Under the pieces are notes generated by a model. The model was not told the DNA's origin. It worked only from the letters and a program-made list of their open reading frames with translations, and did no database searches. From NCBI RefSeq assembly GCF_001425045.1, contig NZ_LMDJ01000007.1:62001-126000 (forward strand): a stretch of 64,000 bases of DNA, in the 5' to 3' direction. The DNA comes from Massilia sp. Root351 (GTDB lineage: Bacteria > Pseudomonadota > Gammaproteobacteria > Burkholderiales > Burkholderiaceae_D). The first letter of the stretch is position 1. Every line of letters begins with the position of its first letter. Positions 25,303 to 33,792 of this stretch are shown here, piece after piece. A program made the position numbers and the translations under genes.

Positions 25303-26655
25303 TTATTTTTTGCTCTTCATCGCCAGCGTGAAAGTGCTGCCGTGTCCGAAATCGCTGCTGAAGAACAGCGAGCCGCCGATCAGGTTGGCCAGGTTCTGGC
25401 ACAGGTACAGGCCCAGGCCCGCGCCTTCGGCGTGGCGGGTGGAGGTCGAGTCCAGCTGCGAGAAGGCCTGGAACAGCTTGGCCTGGTCTTCCTCGCGGAT
25501 GCCGGCGCCGCTGTCGGCCACGGCGAACTCGGTTATCACGCCGTCGGCGTCGGTGCGCTGGCTAAGCGTGATGCGCACCGTGCCCTTCTCGGTGAACTTG
25601 ATGGCGTTGTTGGCCAGGTTGATCAGGATCTGGGTCAGCGCGCGGCGGTCGGTCTCCAGCGTCACCGCCTGCGGCGCCAGCTCCACTTCCAGCGCCAGGC
25701 CTTTCTGCTGCGCCAGCGGGCGCAGGGTGTCGGCCACTTCGGCGATCAGGTTCTGGCACTGGATCGGTTCGACCGACAAGGTGACCTTGCCGGCTTCGAT
25801 CTTGGCCACGTCCAGGATGTCGTTGATCAGCGAGAGCAGGTGGCGCGCGCTGTTGCGGATGGTATTGAGCTGCTTGTCCTGCTCCCCGGTGAGCGGGCCG
25901 GGCAGCTTCATCAGCAGTGCGCCGGTGAAGCCGATGATGGCGTTCAGCGGCGTGCGCAGTTCGTGCGACATATTGGCGATGAAGGCCGACTTCATGCGGC
26001 TCGCTTCGGCCAGTTCCAGGTTCTTCAGCGCGATTTCGCGGTTGATGGTTTCCAGCTCGCCGGCGTGGTGCGCCAGGCGCATATTCAGTTCGATCACCTG
26101 GCGCTCGCGCGCCTGCAGTTCGCTGTTGACCTGCACCGCCTGCTCGTAGGTGGAGATCAGCAGGTCGAGGATCTGCTGGCGTTCGGCGTTGATGAAGTGC
26201 TTCTGGTCGCCCAGGTAGAGCGCGATGCCCACTTCCATATTCTGGTTGCGGCGCAGCTTCTGGTTCACCAGCATGTGGCCGATGCGGTTTAGCAGGTAGT
26301 CTTCGGCGTAGGGCTTGCGGATGAAATTGTCCGCGCCGCACTCGATGCCCTTGATGATGTCCTTCGGATCGGTCAGCGAGGTGACCAGGATGACCGGGAT
26401 GTCGCGCAGCGCGCCGTCGGTCTTGACGGCGCGGCACAGCTCATAGCCGTCCATTTCGGGCATCACGATGTCCGACAGCACCAGATGCGGCTTGCGTTCG
26501 CGGATTGCCTCCAGCGCCAGGCGGCCGTTGGCGGCCACGCGCGCCTTGTAGCGCACCGACTGGATCAGCCGGCGCAGCCGCTCGGCCTGGGTCGGGCTAT
26601 CCTCGACGATGAGGATCTCGATTTCATCCGGTTCGATCTCGTAGCTGGAGTCCAC
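25303..26655 (-). CDS. hybrid histidine kinase with N-terminal receiver
   Basis: 450-residue cytoplasmic kinase. Start GTG 26655 is chosen because GGAGG lies 6 bases upstream; the open frame continues to a TTG at 26682 without such a site. The receiver domain comes first (about residues 12-130, phospho-acceptor Asp62 in LVLSDIVMPEMDG). A coiled-coil linker follows (about 160-220), then the dimerisation/phospho-acceptor domain with His231 (FIANMSHELRTPLNAIIGF) and the ATPase domain with N-box NLANNAIKF, G1 VADSGAGI and G2 GAGLGLYLC. There is no membrane segment, so it senses an internal signal or is switched by phosphorylation of its own receiver. A -10-like TATAGT lies about 50 bases upstream. 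It forms an operon with the downstream response regulator. Confidence 0.92.
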   Translation of the reverse strand: MDSSYEIEPDEIEILIVEDSPTQAERLRRLIQSVRYKARVAANGRLALEAIRERKPHLVLSDIVMPEMDGYELCRAVKTDGALRDIPVILVTSLTDPKDIIKGIECGADNFIRKPYAEDYLLNRIGHMLVNQKLRRNQNMEVGIALYLGDQKHFINAERQQILDLLISTYEQAVQVNSELQARERQVIELNMRLAHHAGELETINREIALKNLELAEASRMKSAFIANMSHELRTPLNAIIGFTGALLMKLPGPLTGEQDKQLNTIRNSARHLLSLINDILDVAKIEAGKVTLSVEPIQCQNLIAEVADTLRPLAQQKGLALEVELAPQAVTLETDRRALTQILINLANNAIKFTEKGTVRITLSQRTDADGVITEFAVADSGAGIREEDQAKLFQAFSQLDSTSTRHAEGAGLGLYLCQNLANLIGGSLFFSSDFGHGSTFTLAMKSKK

Positions 26656-26789
26656 GGACTGCCTCCAAAAATTGTTTTTCAAGCGCTGCTGACTCTTAGG
26701 TAACTATAAAGGATTTAACTATCGAACTGGGAATTTTCATTCCCATTGGTGCCAGGTACTGCGCATTGGTGCGCCCGTCCTCCCACGGT

Positions 26790-27551
26790 TCAGGGCTGGG
26801 CGCCCTGGAACTGGCCGGCGCGGTAGGTCAGCACCAGGGTATCGCGGTGGCAGGAAGGCCTGCTTCCCTGTTCGCCTGCTTGCGCCAGCGGCTGGATCGG
26901 GGTCGATTCATGGATGACCGTGGCGTCGTCCAGCAGCAGCATGGTCCACGGTTCGGTCATGGTGAAGCGTTTGCCGTTCGGGCCGTCGGCTTCAAAGATG
27001 CGAGTCTCCCCGCCTTTGATGCCGTGGCGGCCCACCAGCAGCACGGCCACGTAGTCCACGCCGTCGCGGTGCGCGCCTTCCGGGGTGGGGCGGCCGATGC
27101 CGTCGGCGGTGTCGATGCGGAACTGGTGCGCCTCGATGTACCACGGCTGCGGCGAACGCGCGGCGGAGCAGGCGTCGCCCACGGCGGTCAGCAGCTGGCG
27201 CCAGGCCGGCTGCGCCACGGTGCCGGGCTCCATCGGCTCGAACAGGCGGTGCATGCCGCCGTGCAGGGCGTTGTACTCGAGCGGCTGCCAGTGGGCGCGG
27301 TGCGCCGTCTGCGCCAGCGTGCCGTCCTGCTGGATAAAGCAGGAATGGCGGCGGCGCCGGTAGCGGCCGCCGTCCTTCAGGTAATTGTCCAGCTCCAGCC
27401 TGTCCCAGCTCGGGATCAGGGCGTTCAGCGCTTCCAGCGTGGTGCCGGCCAGCGCGGCCACGTCTTCGGGGTGCAGCAGGGCATAGCCTTCGCTGCGCAG
27501 CGCTGCGGTCACGCGCTCGGGCGCGGTGTAAATCGGGGCGTAAGTCGTCAT
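26790..27551 (-). CDS. 2OG-Fe(II) dioxygenase family protein
   Basis: 253-residue protein of the 2OG-Fe dioxygenase family (PF10014-type, related to BsmA / amino-acid hydroxylases). Iron ligands are seen as HRD in PEGAHRDGVDYV and the distal His in ATVIHESTPI; the 2-oxoglutarate-binding Arg is probably in DTLVLTYRAG. It likely hydroxylates a small molecule such as a free amino acid, though the substrate is not evident. It starts MTTYAPIYTAPERV and lies 44 bases upstream of nothing on its strand except the TonB receptor transcribed toward it (receiver gene starts at 29659). The receptor and dioxygenase could share a transcript, with the receptor first. Confidence 0.85.
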   Translation of the reverse strand: MTTYAPIYTAPERVTAALRSEGYALLHPEDVAALAGTTLEALNALIPSWDRLELDNYLKDGGRYRRRRHSCFIQQDGTLAQTAHRAHWQPLEYNALHGGMHRLFEPMEPGTVAQPAWRQLLTAVGDACSAARSPQPWYIEAHQFRIDTADGIGRPTPEGAHRDGVDYVAVLLVGRHGIKGGETRIFEADGPNGKRFTMTEPWTMLLLDDATVIHESTPIQPLAQAGEQGSRPSCHRDTLVLTYRAGQFQGAQP

Positions 27552-27595
27552 CTAGTCATCTGATAGTCATCTGATAGTCTTCTATTCTACGACGA

Positions 27596-29659
27596 TCAGA
27601 AACTCTGCGTGAGCATCAGCCGGAAGGAGCGCGATTCGACCGGATGGAAATGGACGTCGTCCACCGGCTGGGTTTCGCCCTTGAGCTGCGAGGCATAGTA
27701 GTAATCGATGGCCGATACGCGGCGCTTGGCCAGGTTGAACCCTTCCAGTTCGAGCTGCAGGCCGCCGGCGAATTTGTAGCCGATGCGGCCGTTCAGCGTC
27801 TGGCTGGCGCGCGAGCGCACGCTGTTGTCCTCGGTGAGCGGGCGCGGACCGAAGTAGCGCAGGCGCAGCGCGCCGGACCAGGGCCCCAGCTTGTCCAGCG
27901 TGAGCGCCAGCTGGGCCACGCCTTCCACCGCGCCGGGAAGGTAGGCCGCGCCGGCCGCGGCGCCACGGCTGCGGGCGCGCGCGAAGGCGATGTCGGCGTC
28001 CACGCTGAGCCACTTGAAGGGCTTGTAGTAATTGGAGAATTCCACGCCGTAGCGGCGGCTGGGCTCTCCCGCTTCGGTGGCGCCGGCGTCGCCCACGTAG
28101 CTCAGCTCCGAGCCGAAGTCCAGCCGGTACACCGACAGCGAAGACTGCAGGCGCGGCAGCCATTCGCTGCGCAAGCCCAGTTCCATGCCGCGCGAGCGCA
28201 CCAGCGGCGCACCGGCTGCCCCTTCGGCCACCACCGCGCCGCGTGCGTCGTTGCTGTGGAAGCCGGTGCCGGCGTTGGCATACAACTCGGTCTGCGCCCA
28301 GGGACCGAAGACGGCGCCCAGGCTGGGACTCAGCAGGCGGTCGCTGGCGCGCGCGGCGGGATGCGCCAGCGCCGAGGCGCTGCCCGGCTGCGTGGGCCGC
28401 ACGTCGAAGCGGTAGCCGTCGGCGCGCAGGCCGGCCGTGGTGCGCAGCAGCGGCGTCCAGCGCGTGCTGTTTTCCACGTACAGGCCCAGGCTGGACTCGA
28501 CGATGTGGTCGGCGCGCGTGGCGGCGATAGCCTGGCGCGCCACTGTCTTGTATAAGCCGTTGAAGATATTGTCGTGCTGCAGCTGCAGGCCGGCGGTGGT
28601 GATGGAGCTGGCCTCGCCGATGTGCGCATGCCAGGCGACACTGGCGTCCACGCCGCTGGTGACGCGGCGGTCCGGCTGCGCGAACTGGTCGCCGTTTACC
28701 GGGTCGTCCATGAAGTAGGTGAAGTTCGAGTACAGGTCCAGCTTGTTGGCGATGAGGTAGGCGCTGACCCTGGCGGCGGTGTCCTCGCCGCTGCGCTGCC
28801 AGGCGCCGGACAGGCTGTAGCGCTGCGCCTTGCCGCCGTCGCTGTTGTCGACGCCGTCGTAGCGGCCCAGCAGGCCTTGCTGCACGGCGCGCAGCGGGAT
28901 CTGGTCGGTGGCGTTCCAGTCCGCGCTGTAGGCCATGGCGGTGAGATTGAAACCGTTGTTGGCGTAGCCCTGGCTGTAGCGCAGCACGGCGTTCAGCTTG
29001 TGGTAATCGTCGCCGCGCGTGTAGGGCCCGTCGTTGTGCATCGCTTCCAGCGCGTACAGCACGGCGCCGCTGCGCGCCGGCCCCACCTCGAGCGAGTCCG
29101 CCAGCAGCGCGCGGCGGTAGCCGTTCTGGCCCGCGCTGGCGCTGGCCACGCCGCGCACCAGGCGGTTGGCGTAGACGATGGACGCGGCGCCGGCCGAGGC
29201 GAAGTCGCCTTGCTCGGCGGAGTAGGGACCTTTCTTGTAATCGAGGCGCGCCGCCAGTTCCGGGATCAGGAAATTGAGGTCGGTCCAGCCCTGGCCGTGG
29301 GCGTGGCTGCGCTGGTTGACGGGCATGCCGTCCACGGTGGTGCGCAGGTCGGTGCCGTGGTCCAGGTTGAAGCCGCGCAGGTAGAACTGGTTGGCCTTGC
29401 CTTCGCCGCTGTGCTGGCTGACGATCAGGCCGGGCGTGGCCTCCAGCAGTTCGCCGGGCCGGTAGGTGGTGCGCGCGGCCAGCTGCTGCTGCGTCACGCT
29501 GCCGTCGCCGGCCGCGTCGGCCACGCCCAGCTGGCTGGCGCGCGAGCCGTCGATCAGCACGCGCTGCATCAGCGTGTCGTCGGCACGGGAGGACGGGAGG
29601 GCCAGCAGGGAACACAGCGCGGCGGCCAGCGCGGACGGGATCGGATGGAGTTTCAGCAT
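27596..29659 (-). CDS. TonB-dependent outer-membrane receptor
   Basis: 687-residue TonB-dependent receptor. The start 29659 gives a standard signal peptide (MLKLHPIPSALAAALCSLLAL...SSRA); the GTG at 29695 would add 12 residues in front of it. The plug domain contains LEATPGLIVSQHSGEGKANQ, FYLRGFNLDHGTDLRTTVDG and VNQRSHAHGQGWTDLNFLIP. A 22-strand barrel follows, ending in the terminal Phe (SFRLMLTQSF) recognised by the Bam machinery. I see no clear TonB box or siderophore signature. The Gly/His-rich plug segment is shared with receptors annotated for metals or unknown ligands. Substrate undetermined. Confidence 0.9.
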   Translation of the reverse strand: MLKLHPIPSALAAALCSLLALPSSRADDTLMQRVLIDGSRASQLGVADAAGDGSVTQQQLAARTTYRPGELLEATPGLIVSQHSGEGKANQFYLRGFNLDHGTDLRTTVDGMPVNQRSHAHGQGWTDLNFLIPELAARLDYKKGPYSAEQGDFASAGAASIVYANRLVRGVASASAGQNGYRRALLADSLEVGPARSGAVLYALEAMHNDGPYTRGDDYHKLNAVLRYSQGYANNGFNLTAMAYSADWNATDQIPLRAVQQGLLGRYDGVDNSDGGKAQRYSLSGAWQRSGEDTAARVSAYLIANKLDLYSNFTYFMDDPVNGDQFAQPDRRVTSGVDASVAWHAHIGEASSITTAGLQLQHDNIFNGLYKTVARQAIAATRADHIVESSLGLYVENSTRWTPLLRTTAGLRADGYRFDVRPTQPGSASALAHPAARASDRLLSPSLGAVFGPWAQTELYANAGTGFHSNDARGAVVAEGAAGAPLVRSRGMELGLRSEWLPRLQSSLSVYRLDFGSELSYVGDAGATEAGEPSRRYGVEFSNYYKPFKWLSVDADIAFARARSRGAAAGAAYLPGAVEGVAQLALTLDKLGPWSGALRLRYFGPRPLTEDNSVRSRASQTLNGRIGYKFAGGLQLELEGFNLAKRRVSAIDYYYASQLKGETQPVDDVHFHPVESRSFRLMLTQSF

Positions 29660-29704
29660 GGCGGGCAGTATAGCCGTCGCCGTGCGGGCGTGCACGACCT
29701 CACG

Positions 29705-31159
29705 CTACTGCGCGGCAGACGGTTCGATGGGCTTGAGCACGTGCTCCAGGTCGGGCTGGTCCAGCCGGGTGATGTAGGGCCAGGGCGTGCCGTTGATGTC
29801 GAGGAAGGTGCGGGCGTCGTCGCGGTAGCGGGGGCCGGGCTGGAAGGCGCGCGCCAGTTCGAACAGCGGCGTGGCGGCGCCGGCCAGCAGCAGCGCCAGC
29901 AGCGTGCCCATCAGGCCTTTGCGCAGCCGCTTGTGCGGGCCGGGGCGGTCCAGCGCGGCGATCGCGGCCAGCATCAGGACGGTGAGCGCGGGGATGGCCG
30001 CTTGCGTGGCCAGTTCGTTGTGCGGGCCGAAGCGCAGCAGCGGCAGCAGGGCCAGTTCCAGCAGCGCCAGCGCGAGCAGCGCCGAGCGCTGCCCCAGGGC
30101 CAGCAGCACCAGCGCGAGCAGGCCCCATTCAAGTGCGGCGAACAGGGCGTAGCGCGCGCCCTCGGCGGCCAACTCCGCGCCGGGCAGCACGGCGAACGGA
30201 CCCAGCGCGCCGGCGCTGAGCAAGCGCGCCAGCACCAGCAGCGCCGGCACGACGGCCCAGCAGGCGGGGCCGGCCAGTTCCTGTTGCACGGCGGACGCGG
30301 GCATGCGGCGCGCCACGCTCCACAGCAGCAGCGGCGCAGCGCCCAGCGCGGCCAGCGGCGACCAGCACGCGATGCCCAGCAACAGCAGCGCGGCGGCAGG
30401 CGCGCCCAGGCCCTGGGCGCGGTGGCGCCAGACGATCACGGCCAGCAGCCAGGCCGGCAGGGCGTGGTTGGGCGACCAGAACAGCAGCGTGGTCTGCGAC
30501 GCGTATTGGTAGGCGCCGGCCCAGCTTTCCAGATGCTGGGCGTAGGCGGGCAGGCCGGGCTGGCGCAGCAGCCAGCCGGCCAGGTCCATGCCGCTGAACA
30601 GCACGGCCACCGCCATGGCCAGCATCCAGCCGTTCTGCCGCCGCGCGCTGTTGGCGCCCACCAGCAGCGCCAGGAACAGCGCGGCGCCGCCCGCGGTCCA
30701 GAACCACAGCGCCAGGCGGGCGCCGTCCAGATTGCTCAGTTTGCCCGCCAGCGCAGGCAGCAGGTAGTAGCCCGGCGCGCTGCGCAGCAGCAGCGGCGCG
30801 CCGTCCTGGCCGGCGTAGACCACCGGCCAGGGCAGCGCCACCAGGTCGCGCAGCACCGCCATGCGGATGAGCCAGCTGGGGTTCAGGTGCAGGCCGCCGG
30901 CCAGCCCGGCCAGGATGGTCCACATGACGGCCACCGCCATCACCGCGCCCCGCTCCGGCCGGCTCAGGCCAGGCACGCCGCGCCGGCGGTCGCGCCAGCA
31001 CGGCCACAGGGTCAGCGCCAGCGGCGCGGTGACGGCCAGCGCATAGGGCAGCCACAGCCAGCCGAACAGGAAGACTGGCAACGGCAGGCACAGGTAGCCG
31101 ATCGCCAGCATCTCCAGGCGGTCCAGCTGGCGCAGCGGGTTGGGCGGCGGACCATGCAT
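29705..31159 (-). CDS. polytopic membrane protein of unknown function
   Basis: About 484 residues with roughly 11-12 hydrophobic helices separated by short loops. Start 31159 has GAGGGG about 9 bases upstream; an ATG at 31204 would add 15 hydrophilic residues. The last 45 residues (DARTFLDINGTPWPYITRLDQ...) are soluble and probably periplasmic. The overall plan resembles GT-C type or ArnT-like glycosyltransferase membrane proteins, but the expected acidic catalytic motif in the first loop is not obvious, so I do not name a function. It precedes the TonB receptor on the same strand with 45 bases between. Confidence 0.65.
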   Translation of the reverse strand: MHGPPPNPLRQLDRLEMLAIGYLCLPLPVFLFGWLWLPYALAVTAPLALTLWPCWRDRRRGVPGLSRPERGAVMAVAVMWTILAGLAGGLHLNPSWLIRMAVLRDLVALPWPVVYAGQDGAPLLLRSAPGYYLLPALAGKLSNLDGARLALWFWTAGGAALFLALLVGANSARRQNGWMLAMAVAVLFSGMDLAGWLLRQPGLPAYAQHLESWAGAYQYASQTTLLFWSPNHALPAWLLAVIVWRHRAQGLGAPAAALLLLGIACWSPLAALGAAPLLLWSVARRMPASAVQQELAGPACWAVVPALLVLARLLSAGALGPFAVLPGAELAAEGARYALFAALEWGLLALVLLALGQRSALLALALLELALLPLLRFGPHNELATQAAIPALTVLMLAAIAALDRPGPHKRLRKGLMGTLLALLLAGAATPLFELARAFQPGPRYRDDARTFLDINGTPWPYITRLDQPDLEHVLKPIEPSAAQ

Positions 31160-31246
31160 GCAGCGTGTCCCCTCATCGGTGTCGATGGGCGTACCATATC
31201 GCAATTCCTGCGCGATGGCAAATAGGCAATTAATTCTTGCCGGGGG

Positions 31247-33149
31247 CTAGCGCAGTTTTTTGATGATGTCCGATAAGCGGTAGGGTTTGCCGATGAACTC
31301 GAACTGGGCGAGGTCCTCCTTTTGCTCGCTGAGCGCGGCCGCCATGTAGCCGGAGGACAGGATGATTTTCATTTCCGGCCGCAATTGCCGCGCCGCCTTG
31401 GCCAGTTGCACGCCGGTGATGCCGGGCATGACCACGTCGCTGAACAGGATGCGCAGATCGGGCGTGCGATGCAGGATGTCGAGCGCTTCGGTGCCGTTGT
31501 TGGCGGACAGCACTTCGTAGCCCAGGCTGCTGAACAGCTGGGCGGTGATGTCGAGCACGTCGAACTGGTCGTCCACCAGCAGCACTTTCTCGGCCGCCTC
31601 GTGGTGGCAGCCGCCGTCGCCGTCGCTGGCCGCGGCGAGCGCCGGGAACAGCAGCGTGATGTCCGTGCCCTGGCCGGGCTGCGAGGCGATGCGCAAGTCG
31701 CCCTTGGCCTGCTGCACCGTGCCGTACACCTGGCTCAGCCCCAGCCCGGTGCCCTTGCCGACTTCCTTGGTGGTGAAAAACGGCTCCACCGCGCGCGCAA
31801 TGATCTCCGGCGGCATGCCGCAGCCGTTGTCGCGCACGCTCAGGCACACATAGTTGCCGGCCGGCAGCGCGCCGCCTTCGGGCTCGCTGCGCAGACTGGA
31901 GGCAATCACGATGGTGCCGGTGTCGCCAATGGCATCGCGCGCGTTGACCACCAGGTTGAGCACGGCCGACTCCAGCTGCGGCACGTCGGCCATGATCTCT
32001 GGCAGGCCGGGCGTGAGCTGCAGTTGCAGCTGCATCGAGCTTTTCACGGCGCGCCGCAGCACCGCCTCAAACGAGTCGATGACGCGGTTGACGCGCACGC
32101 GCTCGGGCTGGAAGGGCTGCTGGCGGGCGAAGGTCAGCAGCTGCTGGGTCAGCGTGGCGCCGCGGCTGGCGGCGCGCGTCATGCTGTCGATGGTCTTGAC
32201 CTGGACGGTGCGGTCGCCGGTGTTGCGCAGGATGTCCAGGCCGTTGCTGATCACGTTCAGCAGGTTGTTGAAATCGTGCGCCAGGCCGCCGGTGAGCTGG
32301 CCGATCGATTCCAGCTTTTGCGACTGGAACAGCGCTTCCTTGGTGCGCGCCAGCGCTTCCTCGGCCGCGCGGCGCTCGGTGACGTCGCGCGTCACCTTGG
32401 CGTAGCCCATCAGCCCGCCCATCGAGTCGGTGATCGGATCGATCACCACGTGCGCCCAGAAGCGGCTGCCGTCCTTGCGCACGCGCCAGCCCTCGCGCTC
32501 GAAGCGGCCCTCGCGCCGCGCGGTGGCCAGCGCGTACATGGGCAGGCCGGCGGCCCGGTCTTCCTCGGTGTAGAAGCGTTCGAAATGGGTGCCGACCACG
32601 TCGTCCGAGTCGTAACCCTTGATGCGGCGCGCGCCCTCGTTCCAGTTGGTCACCAGGCCCTCCGGCGACAGCATGTAGATCGCGTAGTCGGTCACGCCCT
32701 GCACCAGCAGGCGGAAACGCTCCTCGCTGGCGTGCAGCGCTTCCTGCTCCCTGCGGCGGTCGGTAATGTCGCGCGTGATCTTGGCGTAGCCCAGCAGCAC
32801 GCCGTCATGGTCGCGGATCGGGTCCAGCACCACGCTGGCCCAGAAGCGCGTGCCGTCCTTGCGCACGCGCCAGCCTTCGTCCTCGAAGCGGCCGGTGTCG
32901 CGCGCTGCCGCCAGCGCAAGTGCGGGGCGGCCGGCGGCGCAGTCCTCGGCCGAGTAAAAGCGCGAGAAGGGCTACCGCGAGGATCTCGTCCTCGCGGTAG
33001 CCCTTGAAGCGCTGCGCCCCGGCGTTCCAGCTCGTGACGATCCCTTCCGGCGACAGCGTGTAAATGGCGTAGTCGGTGATGCTGGAAATAAACAGCCGCA
33101 GGCGTTCTGCTTCAATGGCGCTGCTCGGGCTGGGACTGGTTACGCTCAT
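31247..33149 (-). pseudogene. PAS-PAS hybrid histidine kinase broken by a +1 frameshift
   Basis: The gene starts at ATG 33149 (MSVTSPSPSSAIEAERLRLF) with the first PAS domain. After KGYREDEI (about residue 56) the frame is lost, and it is resumed one base off from 32968 (FSRFYSAEDCAAG, then GWRVRKDGTRFW). The second frame then runs to 31247 and holds the rest of PAS1, PAS2 (FRLLVQGVTDYAIYMLSPEG), HisKA with GGLAHDFNNLL, ATPase (DNGCGMPPE; GTGLGLSQV) and a C-terminal receiver (VLLVDDQFDV; LFSDVVMPGITG). Comparison of the two PAS copies shows 13 bases where 12 are expected. The extra base lies in a perfect palindrome, and the second frame meets a TAG right at that spot. The 3' frame could still give a shorter kinase from GTG 32866. 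A sequencing error cannot be excluded. Confidence 0.8.
32967..33005. repeat. 17-bp perfect palindrome at the kinase frameshift
   Basis: AAGGGCTACCGCGAGGA (32967-32983) and its exact reverse complement (32989-33005) flank the 5-base loop TCTCG. On the coding strand the right-hand copy encodes the PAS motif KGYREDE, so it is native. The left-hand copy replaces the next few codons and shifts the frame, the signature of a template-switch event. Confidence 0.85.
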
Positions 33150-33276
33150 GTACGGGTTCCGCGGCGGCCCTGCCGCGCAATGGACAGATTGATAAGGTAG
33201 TCCATTGTAAGGCGGAAGCACGCCGGATGCGCATTGGGGAGCGCTCTACGGTGCTGTCCAGGACACTGTGTTGCAG

Positions 33277-33792
33277 CTACGGCAGCGCCTGTTGCGCTGT
33301 GGCGGCGGAGAAGGTCAGCGACCGGGCGGCCGGCCCGGAGGGGGCGGCGGCGACGTTGACGGTGTTGAGCTGGCCGGGGATGAAGTCGGACAGCACCAGG
33401 TGGCGCAGCACGGCGCCGGGCGGCAGCACGGTCTGCGGCAGTTCCTGGTAGATGGTGACGTTGGCGGCGTCGGCCTGCACGCCTATCCATTGCAGCGGCA
33501 GGCGCTTGCCGCCGGCGGTGATGCTGAACTGCCGTTCGATGTAGCGCCGCAACACGGCCTGGTCCTCGGGCTGGCCCAGGTCGAACTGGCGCTGGTACAG
33601 ATTGGCCAGCAGCGCCTCCACGTCGTGCGCGGTGTAGGTGTGCACGATCTCGGTGCTGCCGGTATTGGCGTTGTAGCTGATGTCGGTGATGCCCATGTGG
33701 TAGTTGTGGGCCGCCGCCGGGCCGTGCAGCGCCGCGCCGCCGAACAGCAGCGCGGCGCACAGCGCCAGCCGCTTAACGCCGCCGCGCATCAT
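33277..33792 (-). CDS. DUF6702 family periplasmic protein
   Basis: 171-residue exported protein with a signal peptide (MMRGGVKRLALCAALLFGGAAL...PAAAHN), cleaved before HNYHMGITDI. The conserved opening HNYHMGITDISYN and following beta-rich region match DUF6702, a family of unknown function. Its start overlaps the stop of the upstream aminopeptidase as ATGA, so the two are translationally coupled. DUF6702 proteins are, in my recollection, often beside M1 peptidases, which suggests a shared task in periplasmic peptide processing (inference). Confidence 0.8.
   Translation of the reverse strand: MMRGGVKRLALCAALLFGGAALHGPAAAHNYHMGITDISYNANTGSTEIVHTYTAHDVEALLANLYQRQFDLGQPEDQAVLRRYIERQFSITAGGKRLPLQWIGVQADAANVTIYQELPQTVLPPGAVLRHLVLSDFIPGQLNTVNVAAAPSGPAARSLTFSAATAQQALP

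Noticed and set aside
26728..26745. TGGGAAT-TTTC-ATTCCCA hairpin upstream of the hybrid kinase
   Set aside because: Only 7 bp, no T tract on either strand, and not placed against a convincing promoter; could be an operator but evidence is thin.
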